Assembly (NCBI GenBank): GCA_917880885.1
Contig: OU862928.1
Span: 38,986,962 to 39,050,961, forward strand
From: Limnephilus marmoratus
Taxonomy: Eukaryota; Arthropoda; Insecta; Trichoptera; Limnephilidae
Reading direction: 5' to 3'
Length of the DNA: 64,000 bases
Shown here: positions 38,001-40,412 of the stretch, one piece after another
Layout of the letters: every line of letters begins with the position of its first letter
Numbering within the stretch: position 1 is the first letter of the stretch
Made by a program: the position numbers and the translations under genes
Notes under the pieces: model-generated
The model's input: the letters and a program-made list of their open reading frames with translations, nothing else
Databases searched by the model: none
What the model was told of the DNA's origin: nothing

Positions 38001-39971
38001 TGATTCTTTTTTTTATTTGAAAACTGGTGCTTCCCGTGTGGTCCCATTTTAATTTGGTCCAGTTCTGACAATGGCATCCATGAGAAAATCATATAAGTCT
38101 TAAATTTGCATCAAGTATGTGCGCGACAAATGGACGAATAACTCAATATCACGCCAACCGATTTCGATGATTCTTTTTTTATTGGAAAGGATGTACTTCA
38201 AGGGTAGTTTGATGAGAGTTTGGTTAGGTTCTGATTATGGGATCCATGACAAAGTAACGGAACTCTCCAATTCTGAAGAACAAATTTACGATACTCGGCC
38301 GAATCTTAATCGAATTATTTAGTGTACTTCAGATTCACTAAAAACCAAAAAATAAACAAAAATTTTAACAAAACAAAAAAACGACTTCAAAAAATGCACT
38401 AAAAAGTAAAAAAATAATTTCGTATTCTTCTACAACTTTATAATCAACTTACCTTTTCTACTCATCAATATGTAGGTACGATTGTTATTTTTGGAGTTGG
38501 TGTCAACCAAGGTACCCGCGGTCCGGCGTGTTCACTTGACAGCTCCTCTCCCGCCGACACCGACTCCAAAAATAACAATCGTACCTACATATTGATGAGT
38601 AGAAAAGGTAAGTTGATTATAAAGTTGTAGAAGAATACGAAATTATTTTTTTACTTTTTAGTGCATTTTTTGAAGTCGTTTTTTTGTTTTGTTAAAATTT
38701 TTGTTTATTGAAGTAGTTTAACAATTATGTAACAGGTCTTGCATTATGTATTGAAACAATTTGAAATTAACCTTTTTAGATGTTTCTACAGAGAATATAG
38801 AAATTAAAAATAATAATAATGCACAACGTATTTTCATACAATTTTGAAATTTGCCCATTCATATGTATTTGAAAAATAAAATAAAATTGGGAATGTCCCA
38901 GTCAGCTATCTTCCAATACTCACATATTATTATAAGTTCTGACAGATTTTTTTTATGAAGCATAATTAGGTTTCATAAAATCATTTTTTCAAAATTGTAT
39001 TTTCAAATATTATTTAAAAAAAACGCGTTGTTTTTTATTTAACACACCAGAACAGTAGGCATTTCAAATTAATAATCCTATTATATAAAAAAAATATTGA
39101 ATTGATATAAAATAAATCAGTGTTTTATCAAAATGGATTTTTTTTTTTTTTTTTTTTTAACTTTATGAGTAAAATCTCAAATTGTAATATTTAAATAAAT
39201 GAAGATAATATAAGCGAAACTCAATCGAAAATCTGGAAACAGAAAAACATATTGACACCTCTGGGACTCGAACCCAGGACAAAATTTTCCGGGCAAAACT
39301 TATTATTTCCTTGCCCGGAAAGCAAGAGGTCCTGGGTTCGAGTCTCAGAGGTGTCAATATGTTTTTCTGATTTTTCTGTTTCCAGATTTTCGATTGAGTT
39401 TCGCTTATAGTGTCTTCATTTATACTGGATTTTAATATAAGCAAAACGTACCCATGAAAATAATGGGTATCGGTAAAAATGGGTTAACCATTGCCAGTAA
39501 ATCTAGTTTATGTAGGAAAAATTATTTCAGTCGTTAGGTATACAGATAGTTTCCAATTTCTATGCCACACAAAAAAAAAATAGAAAGATATATTATTCTG
39601 ATTTTATTGCTGTCAAGTTTAATTTGTAGAACTCCATTTTAATTTGAAAATATTTCTTTTAAGTATTGAATTAATAGTTTTTAACAAAATAAATTAACTA
39701 ACAAAAGTTTTATTAAATTAAATAATAAACAAGTCCTGCTGTGTGATTATTATTACGTGTGGCATCTTTTCGACCTTCTTAAGGCATAATCAAACAGTTT
39801 AATAAATAATGTAAATAAATCAAATATTCTGATTTCGAATAGTAGTTTTATTTTAATATTATGCAGAGGGTATGTTTACAAAGTATGGAAAATATTCTTA
39901 CCGAGCCTCTGTGCTCCCAGGGAAGTTGCCATCACTATAACCGTTAACACAATTTCTAGGAAATACCGCAT
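1933..39971 (-). CDS. Multi-clip-domain serine protease homologue (partial gene, spliced, 3' end outside window)
   Basis: Spliced minus-strand gene; coding exons 39902-39971, 19681-19784, 18374-18485, 18190-18293, 17955-18021, 17772-17875, 17038-17092, 16061-16164, 15864-15978, 9760-9908, 1933-2036. Every intron is GT..AG and all phases match, giving about 362 residues so far. Order: signal peptide (1-21), four clip domains (about 27-71, 99-145, 156-200, 209-254), a Cys-containing linker (255-318) and the start of an S1 protease-like domain. Each clip domain has six cysteines spaced C-x10-C-x5-C-x15-C-x9-11-CC. Clip-domain proteases and homologues act in insect haemolymph cascades (Toll, melanization). 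The activation region has no R/K-IVGG and the TAAHC motif reads CSAFN, so a catalytically inactive homologue is inferred. The Asp and Ser catalytic exons are not in the window. Confidence 0.8.
2135..2334 (-). repeat. SINE-A body, interrupted by the gypsy element
   Basis: Matches the body of the SINE-A copies at 17165, 54338 and 55128 (cgcacaagagtcc.., a-rich gg-agg-aagg block, ctgagagtatcttccact..gga). It stops at the gypsy insertion site and seems to resume after the duplicated target at 7406-7440. The tRNA-like head is missing. Confidence 0.65.
2335..2559 (-). repeat. 3' LTR of the gypsy element
   Basis: 225 bp, TGTTAAATAC..CTCTCTCACA on the plus strand. It appears identical to 7176-7400. 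A TATAAATA-like stretch and the TG/CA ends are preserved. Confidence 0.92.
2560..2571 (-). other. Polypurine tract of the gypsy element
   Basis: On the minus strand AGTAGGGGAGGA lies directly against the 3' LTR, where plus-strand DNA synthesis is primed in LTR retrotransposons. Confidence 0.7.
2747..6706 (-). CDS. Gag-pol polyprotein of a Ty3/gypsy retrotransposon
   Basis: One uninterrupted gag-pol frame. Numbered from the upstream ATG at 6874 it is 1375 codons: two CCHC zinc knuckles (282-295, 302-315), aspartic protease DSGA (358-361), reverse transcriptase with DLKSAY and YLDD (637-640), RNase H (TDGS 785-788, E828, D853, D900), and integrase with H1008/H1011/C1041/C1044 zinc site and D1072, D1125, E1161. 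I chose the ATG at 6706 (residue 57) because the preceding stretch is a pyrimidine-rich leader coding an uncharged hydrophobic run, while MESRGLESFSLRDGNWENF reads like a normal Gag start; 6874 remains possible. Gag and pol are fused in frame with no frameshift. All catalytic residues are present, so it looks functional. No envelope gene. Confidence 0.93.
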   Translation of the reverse strand: MESRGLESFSLRDGNWENFKVRLGQFLLVNDEKFASDDKKRAIFLNALKDDCFSLLVNLCIPKKVTDIKLEDLISKLDEYCCSTKCFFEERSKFYSAKQRNDESIREFAVRLKSLSTNCKFGNSLSVNLRDFFVLGCKPGKVREKLFLEGELYSFEKCLQVAECIDLVASTQAQSRVDNTVYANVQLKAGRLSFNNSRVKDRDVKRFGHSNRARSQSPANAVKQNCTVCGHNNHIATECRYKNYLCKICSTKGHLAKQCKRSSTRKSVNTLLSDTKLGEVNSVEPFFIEVSLDGIKSKFMVDSGASCCVISKECYFSKFSRIKLVHEDISLRGFDNTLVKVVGTITPQVEFNGQCHNLKFVVVTSASLSIVGRDFMNLFNVGINGIVNSIKQNTLKQRLVKKFPEVFTDKLGKFNKYEVNLTLKETAIPIFRNHRVMPFALKEKVERELDSLLSDGIIEQVQFSEFASPIVPVIKKNGSIRLCGDYKSTVNNQLLVDKYPLPRIEELLTKVNGGKVFAKIDLKSAYSQFVLKKECRRFTTINTHLGLFQYKRLVYGLSPAPAIFAKAMANCLSGLQNMTFYLDDIIVIGEDEDDLEKNVCVVLERLKHCNLTVNSDKCEFNLKVIEFLGYKISEQGIQPCERNKEAILNAPAPSDLNNLRSLLGMISYYRNFIPNMANILSPLYELLKKDVKFQWGTEQENSFAIIKRILTSDRILTHFDENIPVKLVTDGSFNGVAATLLHRFQNGVERPIGFASRTLTKAEKNYSILDIEATAIIFGIKKFYQYLYGREFILAVDNQPLVRILGENKEVPKIAASRLQRYAIMLGSFNFKIEYVKSKNNCSDFLSRCPIEKVSCEDEIESDYINYFENNGFNLSLDVIKSETEKDDVLGQVKNFLIEGWPASVKKAQSGNFIRIFWEKRLELSLINGCVLYQHRVVVPESLRQEVLKMLHRSHLGVFKTKGIAKSFVWWPKINQDLEKITENCRDCLEIKPESQKSSLAVWPYEPEVWFRVHIDHGSLYNKNFLVVVDSSSKWIECLEVNSLSSKENIEILHRLFSQFGFPATLVSDNGTCFCSEDFENFCKKNGIEHITSPVNHPSSNGQAEATVKTCKNFLKKICKHNGFPSDYKEKLGNFLADYRNTVHATTGCEPSVLLMGRKIRTVFDSLIPRKIEDRTGSSGSTRRNKVIKKVTQSQNNQKRQYKGRVKSGFNIGQKVMTRDFRSQGNRLWVPGVIVDKKGSKIYFIKINKSNMVWKRHLDQLKELHVSWQGEDNQEFASDTLELSTDELDLSGMLRNRSVSNSVSPCFRSNPWQGRLRPR
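7167..7174 (-). other. Primer-binding-site-like sequence
   Basis: TGGCGCAG one base inside the 5' LTR, matching the start of the tRNA-Ser-type primer sites used by several insect gypsy elements. Only about 8 nt match, so the primer assignment is tentative. Confidence 0.5.
7176..7400 (-). repeat. 5' LTR of the gypsy element
   Basis: 225 bp, same sequence as 2335-2559 as far as I can compare. It is followed by the duplicated gaaag (7401-7405). Confidence 0.92.
7449..7890 (+). repeat. Repeat beta (unclassified interspersed repeat)
   Basis: Nearly full copy of a roughly 450-bp family also seen at 8755, 9045 (-), 19283, 19965, 24505, 40620 (-), 55960 (-). It has a ccctgagg-aaat-ccctcagg hairpin, gatgctgtgtggagggtcttttt, an A/G-rich stretch, aggtcaaaagg and caaacgtagtgaaccacttggg. 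No long ORF, TIR or A/B box was recognised. Origin unknown. Confidence 0.7.
8315..8982. mobile_element. hAT-like MITE with 8-bp target duplication, carrying a repeat-beta insertion
   Basis: Inverted ends TAGAGATGCCACGAATA and TAGATATGCCACGAATA are flanked by the 8-bp duplication ctatcatc (8307-8314, 8983-8990). The interior repeats ttcggccgaataccgaat. An 8-bp duplication fits hAT-type integration. About 200 bp of repeat beta (8755-8955) is inserted near the right end. Confidence 0.7.
8755..8955 (+). repeat. Repeat beta, partial, inside the MITE
   Basis: ataagctccacacagg start, the ccctgag/ctcagggcc hairpin and gatgctgtgcggagggtttttt are shared with the copies at 7449 and 24505. Confidence 0.65.
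9045..9695 (-). repeat. Repeat beta, inverted, interrupted
   Basis: Inverse of the family: ataagtcaccccaagtag.. to gaccctccacactgcatcc and cctatgtc. About 230 bp of unrelated AT-rich sequence (about 9255-9480) lies in the middle. It ends about 60 bp from exon 10 of the host gene. Confidence 0.55.
9760..9908 (-). CDS. Clip protease homologue exon 10: linker and degenerate activation region
   Basis: 149 nt between ctctacag and gtaagt. It encodes (Y)CIELAEKIHPC..REDLC..ITTAAEAPYL and ends in phase 0. Such a Cys-containing linker normally precedes the R/K-IVGG activation site of clip proteases. Here the corresponding stretch reads YTPITTAAEAPYL, without a basic P1 residue or IVGG. Confidence 0.75.
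9930..10800. other. AT-rich intron sequence, nothing recognised
   Basis: Part of the intron upstream of exon 10. No exon-like, repeat or RNA signal was recognised apart from short A/T runs. Confidence 0.4.
10807..11020 (-). repeat. SINE-C copy 1 (tRNA-Thr-like head)
   Basis: The head (10949-11020) folds as a complete cloverleaf with a 7-bp acceptor stem, GCTC/GAGC D-stem, T-arm ACGGGTTCAAGTCCCGT and anticodon GGT. Position 33 is C rather than the near-invariant U, and the same body follows the head in other copies. It is therefore a SINE rather than a tRNA gene. Confidence 0.65.
11211..11406 (-). repeat. SINE-C copy 2, head truncated
   Basis: Direct repeat of 10807-10995 with few differences. 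The tRNA-like head breaks off at the anticodon arm (gccggtcagctg) where an inverted copy of 11022-11176 begins. Confidence 0.65.
11568..12180 (+). repeat. SINE-C copy 3, split by a fold-back insertion
   Basis: Head 11568-11638, then a 14-bp duplicated target flanking the insertion at 11646-12094, then the body 12109-12180. It is inverted relative to copies 1 and 2, so 10949-11640 forms a large imperfect palindrome. Confidence 0.65.
11646..12094. mobile_element. Fold-back retroelement-like insertion with hammerhead-like folds
   Basis: Arms 11644-11825 and 11866-12047 (182 bp) are inverse copies with no offset, separated by a 40-nt G/A spacer. The insertion is flanked by the duplication gtcatgtatctttt (11632-11645, 12095-12108) and ends in an A-rich tail. 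A 14-bp duplication suggests target-primed insertion rather than a DNA transposon. In each arm (plus 11959-11992, minus 11732-11699) the RNA could fold as GAUAC-GGUU-GUAUC, GAAA, CCG-GUCG-CGG with outer UUUAAUU/AAUUAAA. This is the topology of a minimal hammerhead, although core positions are degenerate. A Penelope-like origin is plausible inference. Confidence 0.6.
12181..13089. other. AT-rich intron sequence, nothing recognised
   Basis: No exon, TIR pair or known repeat was recognised. Short phrases such as gtgacgtcatcact recur in other repeats of the window. Confidence 0.35.
13090..13470 (+). repeat. Interspersed repeat also present inverted at 28455-28900
   Basis: Shared order: attattta..gataaactaatagag, tttcaataaacac, acagtatga, gatggcttgtgtcat, caatgac, gtgacgtca, ctttttaataattttttaagaactc, actggagttccttatta. 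The second copy runs in the opposite direction. No coding capacity. Confidence 0.6.
13576..13776. mobile_element. 201-bp MITE
   Basis: Terminal inverted repeats of about 38 bp: ttggtacttccgacaaatgt at the left and its inverse acatttgccgaaagtaccaa at the right. Inside, attccgtattatccgtg occurs twice. No target duplication was established. Confidence 0.6.
13870..14901 (+). mobile_element. LINE A: 5'-truncated CR1/jockey-like LINE, 3' end
   Basis: Translates with a few breaks to the segment after the RT active site (KYLGIYFDRYIKW..H, ALAQSIMEYGIIAWG). The remaining open part is 14262-14669. It ends in a 3' UTR with AACACAGG..CCTAGAGTGGAGG and a (TAAA)n tail. It belongs to the same family group as LINE C, D and E. 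Confidence 0.75.
14262..14669 (+). pseudogene. LINE A reverse-transcriptase C-terminal fragment
   Basis: 135 codons: EYGIIAWG, FKAQKTLIK and a C-terminal QKHYRYQAIKLYNSLP box, typical of the region downstream of RT in CR1/jockey-type ORF2. The start Met is internal to the ancestral protein, and the upstream frame is broken by a TAA at about 14228. Confidence 0.75.
14902..15403 (+). mobile_element. Helitron fragment with 5' end only
   Basis: Starts after an A with TCTCT and continues ttataaattaaagtc..ctgtctgtctgttcgcgataaactcgaaaactactgaacgg, a 5' region shared with 62274 and 15404. No CTRR terminus appears before the next 5' end begins. Confidence 0.5.
15404..15555 (+). mobile_element. Minimal Helitron (152 bp)
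   Basis: Inserted after A: TCTCATCGTATTATAAATTAAAG at the 5' end and ..ggccgggtcagCTAA at the 3' end followed by A. Beginning and end match the outer Helitron at 62274-63371, with nearly all interior sequence deleted. Confidence 0.6.
15864..15978 (-). CDS. Clip protease homologue exon 9: second half of clip domain 4 and linker
   Basis: 115 nt between gatacag and the consensus donor gtgagt. It encodes KCDLTDNESELVCC and then a proline-rich linker ending KAAD in phase 1. The downstream intron is 5955 bp and full of repeats. Confidence 0.85.
16061..16164 (-). CDS. Clip protease homologue exon 8: first half of clip domain 4
   Basis: 104 nt between tttgcag and gtaatg. It encodes GSHC..TGVC..ANC..KEAAYKGIFQQ. 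Gly-Ser replaces the Gly-Asp of the other units. Confidence 0.85.
16165..17037. other. Intron between exons 7 and 8, no further feature
   Basis: 873-bp intron. It contains open frames on the plus strand (for example 16464-16754) with no coding signature. Confidence 0.45.
17038..17092 (-). CDS. Clip protease homologue exon 7: second half of clip domain 3
   Basis: 55 nt between ttttcag and gtatat. It encodes FCALDGAVPSVCCEG and ends in phase 1. The preceding intron carries a tRNA-derived SINE at 17165-17560. Confidence 0.8.
17165..17560 (-). repeat. SINE-A copy with tRNA-like head
   Basis: The head (17495-17555, minus) has an A-box-like TAGTTCAGCGGTAAGG and B-box GGGATCGAATCCC. The body contains aatatactat, ccactctggaacg..gagagtatct, the G/A-rich block and gagtctcagctgctcc. 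It lies in the intron between exons 6 and 7. Confidence 0.75.
17772..17875 (-). CDS. Clip protease homologue exon 6: first half of clip domain 3
   Basis: 104 nt between tttgcag and gtgatg, 79 bp after exon 5. It encodes GDQC..AGKC..PKC..VEAALKGITPQ. The three cysteines have the same spacing as in the other clip halves. Confidence 0.85.
17955..18021 (-). CDS. Clip protease homologue exon 5: second half of clip domain 2
   Basis: 67 nt between attttcag and gtatga. It encodes VCAFDDN..LTVCCP and ends PEG in phase 1. Confidence 0.85.
18190..18293 (-). CDS. Clip protease homologue exon 4: first half of clip domain 2
   Basis: 104 nt between ttgaag and gtactg, only 80 bp after exon 3. It encodes GDKC..AGVC..GNC..AMEAASKGKFPQ. 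Cysteine spacing and phase equal those of exons 2, 6 and 8. Confidence 0.85.
18374..18485 (-). CDS. Clip protease homologue exon 3: second half of clip domain 1
   Basis: 112-nt exon between ttttcag and gtactt. It starts VCASPEN, carries the closing VCCP and ends in a proline-rich, basic spacer with one extra Cys (PARCKKN) and PAEG. It enters in phase 0 and leaves in phase 1. Confidence 0.8.
19283..19590 (+). repeat. Repeat beta, subfamily 2
   Basis: The first 100 bp match repeat beta (tccacacaggaggccctgagg..gtgtggagggtcttttt). The rest (cttgaagagacccatgttgtag.., ccacagccaagctgttgaac.., gtcgaagaaacgacc) matches only the copy at 19965. Lies in the intron between exons 2 and 3. Confidence 0.6.
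19681..19784 (-). CDS. Clip protease homologue exon 2: first half of clip domain 1
   Basis: 104-nt exon between ttacag and gtgaag. It encodes GDLC..GVC..GKC and ends at PFQ, supplying cysteines 1-3 of clip 1 (spacing x10, x5). It enters in phase 1 and leaves in phase 0. Confidence 0.8.
19815..19885 (-). repeat. tRNA-like SINE head fragment
   Basis: Minus strand: GGCCTGCGTAGTCGAGGGTTAG.. and cgggtttgtctcc resemble A and B boxes. Only the head is present. Lies just upstream of exon 2. Confidence 0.35.
19965..20215 (+). repeat. Repeat beta, subfamily 2, diverged
   Basis: cattaactccacacaagata..gatgctgtgtagaggatctttttt, then gttacacaattgagctgtgaac..gtagaaactacctgttccc, parallel to 19283-19590 but strongly diverged. 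Confidence 0.5.
20683..21204 (+). pseudogene. LINE B ORF1 remnant
   Basis: 173 codons. The N-terminal part has heptad-like LL..L..L..I spacing (possible coiled coil), then RKTRSKNIILFNVPES and IKLYRLGAK, the RRM-like core found in ORF1 of many CR1/L2-type LINEs. It runs past 21204 in another frame (GDQTILQRKQLSDLRKEL). No zinc knuckle is seen. Confidence 0.65.
21307..24046 (+). pseudogene. LINE B ORF2 remnant (endonuclease and reverse transcriptase)
   Basis: Endonuclease signatures YYQHVRGI..T, ILTETWL, RGGGVLLAI and GDYNLPNINWD (frame change near 21780). RT signatures are FPNSWKSCYLTPVFKKG, YTDFSKAFDKV and LLFADDMKLF (near 23330). The C-terminal part VRSILEYNSTIWS is open at 23467-24046. 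At least five frame breaks. The clade within the CR1/jockey group is unsure. Confidence 0.8.
24047..25089 (+). mobile_element. Non-autonomous Helitron carrying repeat beta
   Basis: Inserted between A and T. The 5' end is TCTTAATATATAAAAC..ataactcgagaacggctgaaccg and the 3' end ..gtcgggtcagCTAG then T. 1043 bp, no Rep/helicase gene. Interior 24505-24905 is a full repeat beta. A second copy with the same ends and the same cargo is at 40413-41558 (-). Confidence 0.8.
24505..24905 (+). repeat. Repeat beta within the Helitron
   Basis: agctccacacaggaggccctgagg to tatccgcctcccgaattcccg. It is the most complete plus-strand copy. Confidence 0.7.
25194..26122 (+). mobile_element. Solo LTR (929 bp) with 4-bp target duplication
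   Basis: TGTAGCGGTTAC..CCGCTCCCTCA, flanked by gacc (25190-25193, 26123-26126). TATAAAAG at 25465-25472 and AATAAA at 26042-26047 give promoter and polyadenylation signals of the expected order. It is much GC-richer than its surroundings. It sits exactly within the NYRP-ISIL motif of LINE C. The retrotransposon family is not determinable from the LTR; open frames inside (for example 25448-25984) are not genes. Confidence 0.85.
26305..26574 (+). pseudogene. LINE C reverse-transcriptase fragment
   Basis: KYLAVFLDLAKAFD..LLVKLQRIGI..WFKSHLIDRKQYV, RT motifs around the first catalytic Asp. The next motif is out of frame and reads FGVPQGSVLGPTLF across 26480-26525. The active site FADD is FADN at about 26583. 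Confidence 0.75.
26873..27297. other. Unclassified insertion in LINE C
   Basis: Separates IIDNKLR from the expected W.H region (NKDHVINVTNRIRKL resumes at 27298). Starts tagaagggttgttgcgg and ends taacaataaaaggcgcg. No convincing LTR ends, TIRs or target duplication found. Confidence 0.4.
27830..28060 (+). repeat. Degenerate TATG/TGTA microsatellite in the LINE C 3' region
   Basis: Long run of alternating purine-pyrimidine TATG, TGTA and CATG units. The open frames here are a by-product of the repeat. Confidence 0.6.
28455..28900 (-). repeat. Inverted copy of the 13090-13470 repeat
   Basis: ataaggaactctagtg.., aattattaaaaag, tgacgtcat, gacacaagccatcat, tgtttattgaaacattatttaggc, ttagtttatctc occur in the order expected for the inverse of 13090-13470. 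Confidence 0.6.
29049..30062 (+). CDS. LINE D ORF1, Gag-like protein with zinc knuckles
   Basis: 337 residues. The N-terminal Lys/Glu-rich part (1-75) looks coiled-coil forming. The centre carries KRPSMIIKGVGGEYNEDNF, similar to Gag-like ORF1 proteins. C-terminal CCHC knuckles: CYHC-x4-H-x4-Y (last Cys lost), CIHC-x3-H-x4-C intact, and CFNC-x12-14-H-x5-C loosely spaced. Such proteins bind LINE RNA in the RNP. The frame is complete, but with a dead ORF2 it is a relic. The ATG lies 60 bp after a GC-richer stretch (28998-29036) that may be the element's promoter region. Confidence 0.75.
   Translation: MDVLTLIENIKSELKNISTVKDTKIRNNLEQTIQLLEEAWKREKNHFQEQIIELQKKVIIKLEKNNEQISYAMVLKEMMIPIEEPKFAVLITAEGKETSEDIKSIITKTIKAPNLGIEISGIKKATKNKIIMTCSNKEDAEKLKAKINKNKNGISATELKKKRPSMIIKGVGGEYNEDNFINDLILQNIELNDITNESVKVTKILKNRKSDQLRNIIIETTGPIRKMLLHKQRINIGFVRAHIEDCNPLMQCYHCVGFGHTSLKYLNKMNKPRCIHCSKNHKFSECDKSKDSVKCFNCDNYNKLFGTKNNTQHSANSEICTYRKRMSIIAQQRIDYE
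30204..33472 (+). pseudogene. LINE D ORF2 remnant (endonuclease and reverse transcriptase)
   Basis: Endonuclease part 30204-30644 (LPDLIVLTEAHL, CGIAVFIL, VDINLNIL in place of GDFN). RT pieces at 31359-31820 (SPGYDDITVK, FPNNYKKTIVTPVF, YRPIALTS) and 31753-32151 (FGFRDNLSTQDAI, IFIDLRKAFDSI, GIPQGTVIGPILF). The YADDTV motif is at 32164-32181. After the insertion, VVITKGKSWEE and KYLGVIVDRHFKWNEQ follow (32646-33116), and the C-terminal part ends near 33472. Several frameshifts and stops. Confidence 0.8.
32182..32639 (-). mobile_element. RTE-like LINE 3' fragment inserted in LINE D
   Basis: Minus-strand coding for the RTE-type C-terminus (32200-32562: GTLRWFGHVERM, SRGRPRKTWHDQV). The (GTTA)n-type tail is at the left end. 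The 9-bp target duplication gacactgta (32173-32181, 32640-32648) lies inside the YADDTV codons of LINE D. Near the 5' junction, cactgtagttatt copies of the target occur as filler. Confidence 0.85.
34140..34260 (-). repeat. SINE-B head fragment
   Basis: Contains actgggactcgaacccagga, the inverse of a B-box (TCCTGGGTTCGAGTCCCA), and the cacagaaaaa..gataatggt flank shared with 34605 and 53815. Confidence 0.5.
34605..35300 (-). repeat. SINE-B / composite repeat, copy 1
   Basis: Aligns through aatgacttaaggccatttgg, gtgtctgtggcag, ataccaatctagcattttattc, acaactgggactcgaaccc and gggcaatgccggggactt with 53815-54910. A tRNA-like B box lies inside. Confidence 0.6.
35458..35495 (-). ncRNA. Hammerhead-ribozyme-like motif, left arm
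   Basis: Minus strand reads UUGAAGA (core CUGANGA with C3 changed), stem II GGCUC-UAAC-GAGCU, GAAA, stem III ACCG-GUUA-CGGU, then C17. Flanking UUAUUU and AAAUAA could form stem I. Activity is doubtful with U at position 3. Confidence 0.45.
35729..35760 (+). ncRNA. Hammerhead-ribozyme-like motif, right arm
   Basis: CUGAAGA is a perfect CUGANGA core, followed by a shortened stem II (6 nt deleted relative to the left arm), GAAA, stem III ACCG-GUUA-CGGU and C17 at 35760. Stem II is too short to fold normally. Confidence 0.4.
35808..36943. other. AT-rich intron sequence, nothing recognised
   Basis: Open frames at 35918-36263 on both strands show no family resemblance. No repeats shared with the rest of the window were recognised. 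Confidence 0.35.
36944..38707. repeat. Composite palindrome (palindrome of palindromes)
   Basis: The outer arms meet at about 37899, where 37871-37893 and 37906-37928 are exact inverses. Each outer arm ends in its own palindrome: 36944-37400 (GC-rich core 37140-37240) and 38353-38707. Shared motifs are aaaacgacttcaaaaaatgc, aatatgtaggtacgattgtt and tcggttggcgtgatattga. No coding capacity. Probably a fold-back type non-autonomous element. Confidence 0.75.
39201..39417. repeat. SINE-B head-to-head palindrome
   Basis: Inverse arms 39201-39281 and 39331-39417 contain tgggactcgaacccagga (B-box inverse). The centre has a second small hairpin ttccgggcaa/ttgcccggaa. Confidence 0.6.
39418..39897. other. 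5' part of intron 1, AT-rich
   Basis: Nothing coding. A roughly 85-bp segment 39716-39800 (ataaacaagtcctgctgtgtg.., cgaccttcttaaggcataatc) recurs at 51293-51375. Confidence 0.4.
39902..39971 (-). CDS. Clip protease homologue exon 1: start codon and signal peptide
   Basis: ATG (39971) in the context TTTTCAAAATGC opens 23 codons, beginning MRYFLEIVLTVIVMATSLGA. This is a short polar start, a hydrophobic core and a small-residue cleavage region. It ends in CTCG|gtaaga, a strong donor leaving phase 1. Exon 2 needs exactly phase 1, and the joined codon is Gly, giving the same G-D-x-C clip start seen in the later clip exons. An initiator-like TCAGT lies about 20 bp upstream (complement of 39992-39996). 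No other signal-peptide exon was seen nearer. The link across a 20-kb intron is inference. Confidence 0.65.
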
Positions 39972-40412
39972 TTTGAAAATAATTTTGCAACACTGAATAT
40001 ATTTCAAAAAATCTCTTGTTAGTATCACTCCAAGAGTTGAAATCGAACTGCGATCCAATGAGCTTTGCTTTCATATCAGTATATTTGCACCCGGAGTCAC
40101 ACAAAAGTGTTTCTCTCGTTATTCATTATTCTAACCCTCTGGATGCCAGTTACTTTTTGCAAAAAGCAAGCTTTTAGGGAAATAATTTTCCCAAAGGCCT
40201 GCCATATTTGGGGAAGCTCTGTATTAGGCACCTGTAGGGCATTTTTTTTATCGATTAACATTGTTAGTGGGATATGCGAGATCTGTGAACGACGATCGAT
40301 ATTAATTGGAAAATATAAACCGAAGGCAAAGGAATGATATGCCAAACCGAATTTTCAAAACAGCAGGACAACATGCAACATTTTATGAACAGCATAAAAA
40401 AATTATGAATAA

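Noticed and set aside
39251..39355. tRNA genes in inverted pair
   Set aside because: Only B-box-like sequence is present; the rest does not fold as a tRNA and the arms extend far beyond a tRNA.
40170..40205. NF-kappaB-like site gggaaataattttccc upstream of exon 1 (attractive for an immune gene)
   Set aside because: The sequence is part of a decayed repeat-beta copy whose other copies have the same hairpin, so it is not evidence for regulation.
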